From: Thermodesulfobacteriota bacterium | GTDB lineage: Bacteria > Desulfobacterota > Desulfobacteria > Desulfobacterales > Desulfosudaceae | DNA: 64,000 nt | Direction: 5' to 3' | Assembly (NCBI GenBank): GCA_040753795.1 | Contig: JBFMDX010000003.1 | Coordinates: 1 to 64,000, forward strand | In this document: in pieces, positions 62,261 to 64,000 of the stretch | Layout: every line of letters begins with the position of its first letter | How positions within the stretch are numbered: the first letter of the stretch is position 1 | The notes under the pieces: model-generated | What the model saw: only the letters and a program-made list of their open reading frames with translations | Told to the model about the DNA's origin: nothing | Databases searched by the model: none | Made by a program: the position numbers and the translations under genes

Positions 62261-63853
62261 TTAAAGGCGGCCATAATGCCGGATGCGCGTGGGCGGCTGG
62301 AGGGCGTCTCCGGTCAGACGGGTTCTGATCTCTCGCGCGCGGCCGAACAGGGCCATTCCGGCGGCCGCGGCTTTTTCAAAGACGGTGGCCGGCCCGAAGG
62401 CGCTCTCGATATCGGCCAGCGTGTCAACCGCCATTTGCCGCATTTCCGGGCGGGGCAACAACCGGCCCATGGCCAGGAGCAGAATCCGGTACTTGCCCAT
62501 ATCAGCGGCCAGGTCGGCCGCCCGGGCAACCAGATGCTGTTTGGAAGAATCCTTTAAAAAACGCCAGGCCTCGACATCCGTCCGGATATAGCGCAGCAGG
62601 GACGGCCCCAACTCGTAAAAATCCCGGTCATAGGCCCGGTTCTGGATTATCTCGGCTTCCTTGAGGTTAAATTCCGGATGAACGAACCAGGGTTGTTTGA
62701 ACGCGTGCCACTCCTCATAGGGAATGGCCGTCAACAGCCGACCCGTGGATTTCACGCGGTCATAAAGAGGTGTGCCCGGCAGGGGGGAATAAAAGGTGAA
62801 CTGGCTGAACGTCGGCCGGCAGGCCAGGTGATCGTTGATGTCGGCCTCGATGTTCTCCCGGGTGTGTTCGTCCACCAGCAGGATGGAGCTTAAGATGACC
62901 TTGATCCCGTATCGACCGAGCTCGGCCACCATCTCCCTGATGTTCCGGCCCAGGTTCTTCTGGTACGGGGAATAAATGCTTTCCCGTCCGATCCAGATCA
63001 GGTTGACGCCCATCTCGGCCAGTTTTTCGGCCCCGAACTCCGCCACCCGGTCGGCCGAGCCGAACGTAAACAGGCGGTAAATTCGTCCCGACCGGATCAT
63101 GCATTGCCGCAATTCTTCGGCCCGATCCAGATCCAGCAGGAAGTTATCGTCGCCGATCAGGCTGACGGCATTGGTTTTGTAACGCGCGGCCACCTTCTCG
63201 ATTTCGCGGAAAAGCGCCTGGCCGGTCTGAAAAAACCGGATGTGACGCTTGCCGAAAAAATGGCTGGGGCAGCAGAAGTCGCAACCATAGGAACAGCCCA
63301 GCCCCACCACGATATGGGGCGCGCCCACCATTCGCAGGGGGATGCCCATGACCTCCCGCAACTGGCTGACCACGTCCGGATTTTTAAAGGCAAACGCCTC
63401 CGGCAGGCCCAGGAGCCGGCGCATGAAACTGATGCCTTCGCCCACGCAGACGTGGTCCACGTCCATGATCTTGTCGATGTCGGGGATGGTGGCGCAGAAA
63501 CCGCCGATCACGACGGTGGACCGGGGAGACAGTTCCCGGACCGTCTCCACCATTTTCTTGACTTTCAGAAAATTGGGAACGATGGCGCCGATGCCGACGA
63601 TATCATAGCCCTTGCGGACCTCCCGCCGGAACCGGTCCAGGGACGGGAAATCCAGCACCGTCACGGGCGTGTCGTCCAGGTTTTCGGCAATGGCGTGCAG
63701 GCCAAAGGAAAAAAGGAAAAACCGCGGAGAATAAATGCCCTGGTTCTTGGTCAACTGGTTGTGAAACAGCTCGACCTTGGATTCTTTCCTGGCCTCGACC
63801 GTGTCCACGCCAAAAGGCTTGAATACCGAGGACAGCAGCACCTTTCTGGTCAT
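62261..63853 (-). CDS. B12-binding-type radical SAM protein
   Basis: A 530-residue protein. The N-terminal part has a Rossmann-like cobalamin-binding-type domain (VIGGFCATIPDIDKIMDVDH, GEGISFMRR), though no clear DxHxxG motif is present. The radical SAM cluster motif GCSYGCDFC (CxxxCxxC) is near residue 188. Later IYSPYQKNLGRNI and SPLPGTPLYDRV are usual in BchE/HpnR-like proteins. They carry out methylations or rearrangements, mostly unknown. The protein may depend on the corrinoids imported by the btu genes, but this is inference. Confidence 0.85.
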   Translation of the reverse strand: MTRKVLLSSVFKPFGVDTVEARKESKVELFHNQLTKNQGIYSPRFFLFSFGLHAIAENLDDTPVTVLDFPSLDRFRREVRKGYDIVGIGAIVPNFLKVKKMVETVRELSPRSTVVIGGFCATIPDIDKIMDVDHVCVGEGISFMRRLLGLPEAFAFKNPDVVSQLREVMGIPLRMVGAPHIVVGLGCSYGCDFCCPSHFFGKRHIRFFQTGQALFREIEKVAARYKTNAVSLIGDDNFLLDLDRAEELRQCMIRSGRIYRLFTFGSADRVAEFGAEKLAEMGVNLIWIGRESIYSPYQKNLGRNIREMVAELGRYGIKVILSSILLVDEHTRENIEADINDHLACRPTFSQFTFYSPLPGTPLYDRVKSTGRLLTAIPYEEWHAFKQPWFVHPEFNLKEAEIIQNRAYDRDFYELGPSLLRYIRTDVEAWRFLKDSSKQHLVARAADLAADMGKYRILLLAMGRLLPRPEMRQMAVDTLADIESAFGPATVFEKAAAAGMALFGRAREIRTRLTGDALQPPTRIRHYGRL

Positions 63854-63865
63854 TTATAACTCCAT

Positions 63866-63885
63866 GATCGTCTCGAAAAAATCGA
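63866..63885. repeat. Diverged end of the GATGGTCTCG-type element
   Basis: GATCGTCTCGAAAAAATCGA resembles the left end of the MITE-like element at 19015-19166, with two substitutions and a one-base deletion in the first 20. It lies just upstream of the radical SAM gene. Confidence 0.4.
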
Positions 63886-64000
63886 GGTTGGTCGCTATGT
63901 TATCTCAACCAAGGTACCTCGCACGGCTGTTATGTGACAAGCCTTTTGTGAGCAACATTTGATTGTTTTGAGAAAAAAGGTCGCCAAGTCCCCGGCGTTA

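Overview
The window looks like chromosomal DNA of a strictly anaerobic Desulfobacterota (deltaproteobacterial) organism, perhaps a Desulfosarcina or Desulfococcus relative. This is inferred from gene content: ferredoxin-linked enzymes, a HoxEFU-type diaphorase, an octahaem cytochrome, a MerR-TetR fusion regulator, B12-linked genes and minor pilins. No rRNA, tRNA or other phylogenetic marker gene was seen, so the assignment is tentative.

Layout. 1-6.5 kb: a probable acyl-CoA or aromatic-acid locus holds a truncated CoA-ligase start, a thiolase and a 4Fe-4S protein, with a MerR-TetR fusion regulator and a ferredoxin-nitroreductase. Two promoters carry related palindromes at the -35 box. A GT-C-like membrane protein follows. 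6.5-8 kb: a lipase-like protein and a two-TM channel-like protein. 8-13.6 kb: a cobalamin riboswitch leads an operon for a small unknown protein, a BtuF-CbiZ fusion, a second BtuF, BtuC and BtuD. 16.3-18.7 kb: a second cobalamin riboswitch controls a TonB-dependent receptor on the other strand. Together these form a complete B12/cobinamide uptake route.

Between the two B12 loci (13.6-16.3 kb) is an accessory patch: HicB with a frameshifted HicA, and an orphan Rhs tip with a likely membrane immunity protein. 19-25 kb is a type IV pilus minor-pilin/PilY1 operon next to a 152-bp MITE-like element. 25-28.1 kb encodes a HoxEFU/NuoEFG-like NADH-oxidising module without a catalytic partner. 28.5-31.5 kb is mixed: a zinc-ribbon HEAGH membrane protein, a glutaredoxin-like protein, an Rhs fragment and a VapBC pair lying between two 132-bp direct repeats.

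31.5-40.8 kb: an SPFH pair (one a lipoprotein), an outer-membrane protein, ModA, a GntR regulator close to four tandem GTATAC boxes, a linear-amide hydrolase and two unrecognised membrane proteins. 40.9-43.6 kb: an octahaem cytochrome and a CBS-domain protein whose promoters share almost the same spacer. 43.6-50.6 kb: a TPR glycosyltransferase-like protein and two spermidine-synthase-like membrane proteins. 50.7-54.9 kb: an orphan TRAP-type binding protein, a FAD/ferredoxin pair and two unknowns. 54.9-62 kb: a hybrid histidine kinase, an HD-GYP regulator and a GGDEF protein, pointing to c-di-GMP signalling. The window ends with a B12-type radical SAM protein.
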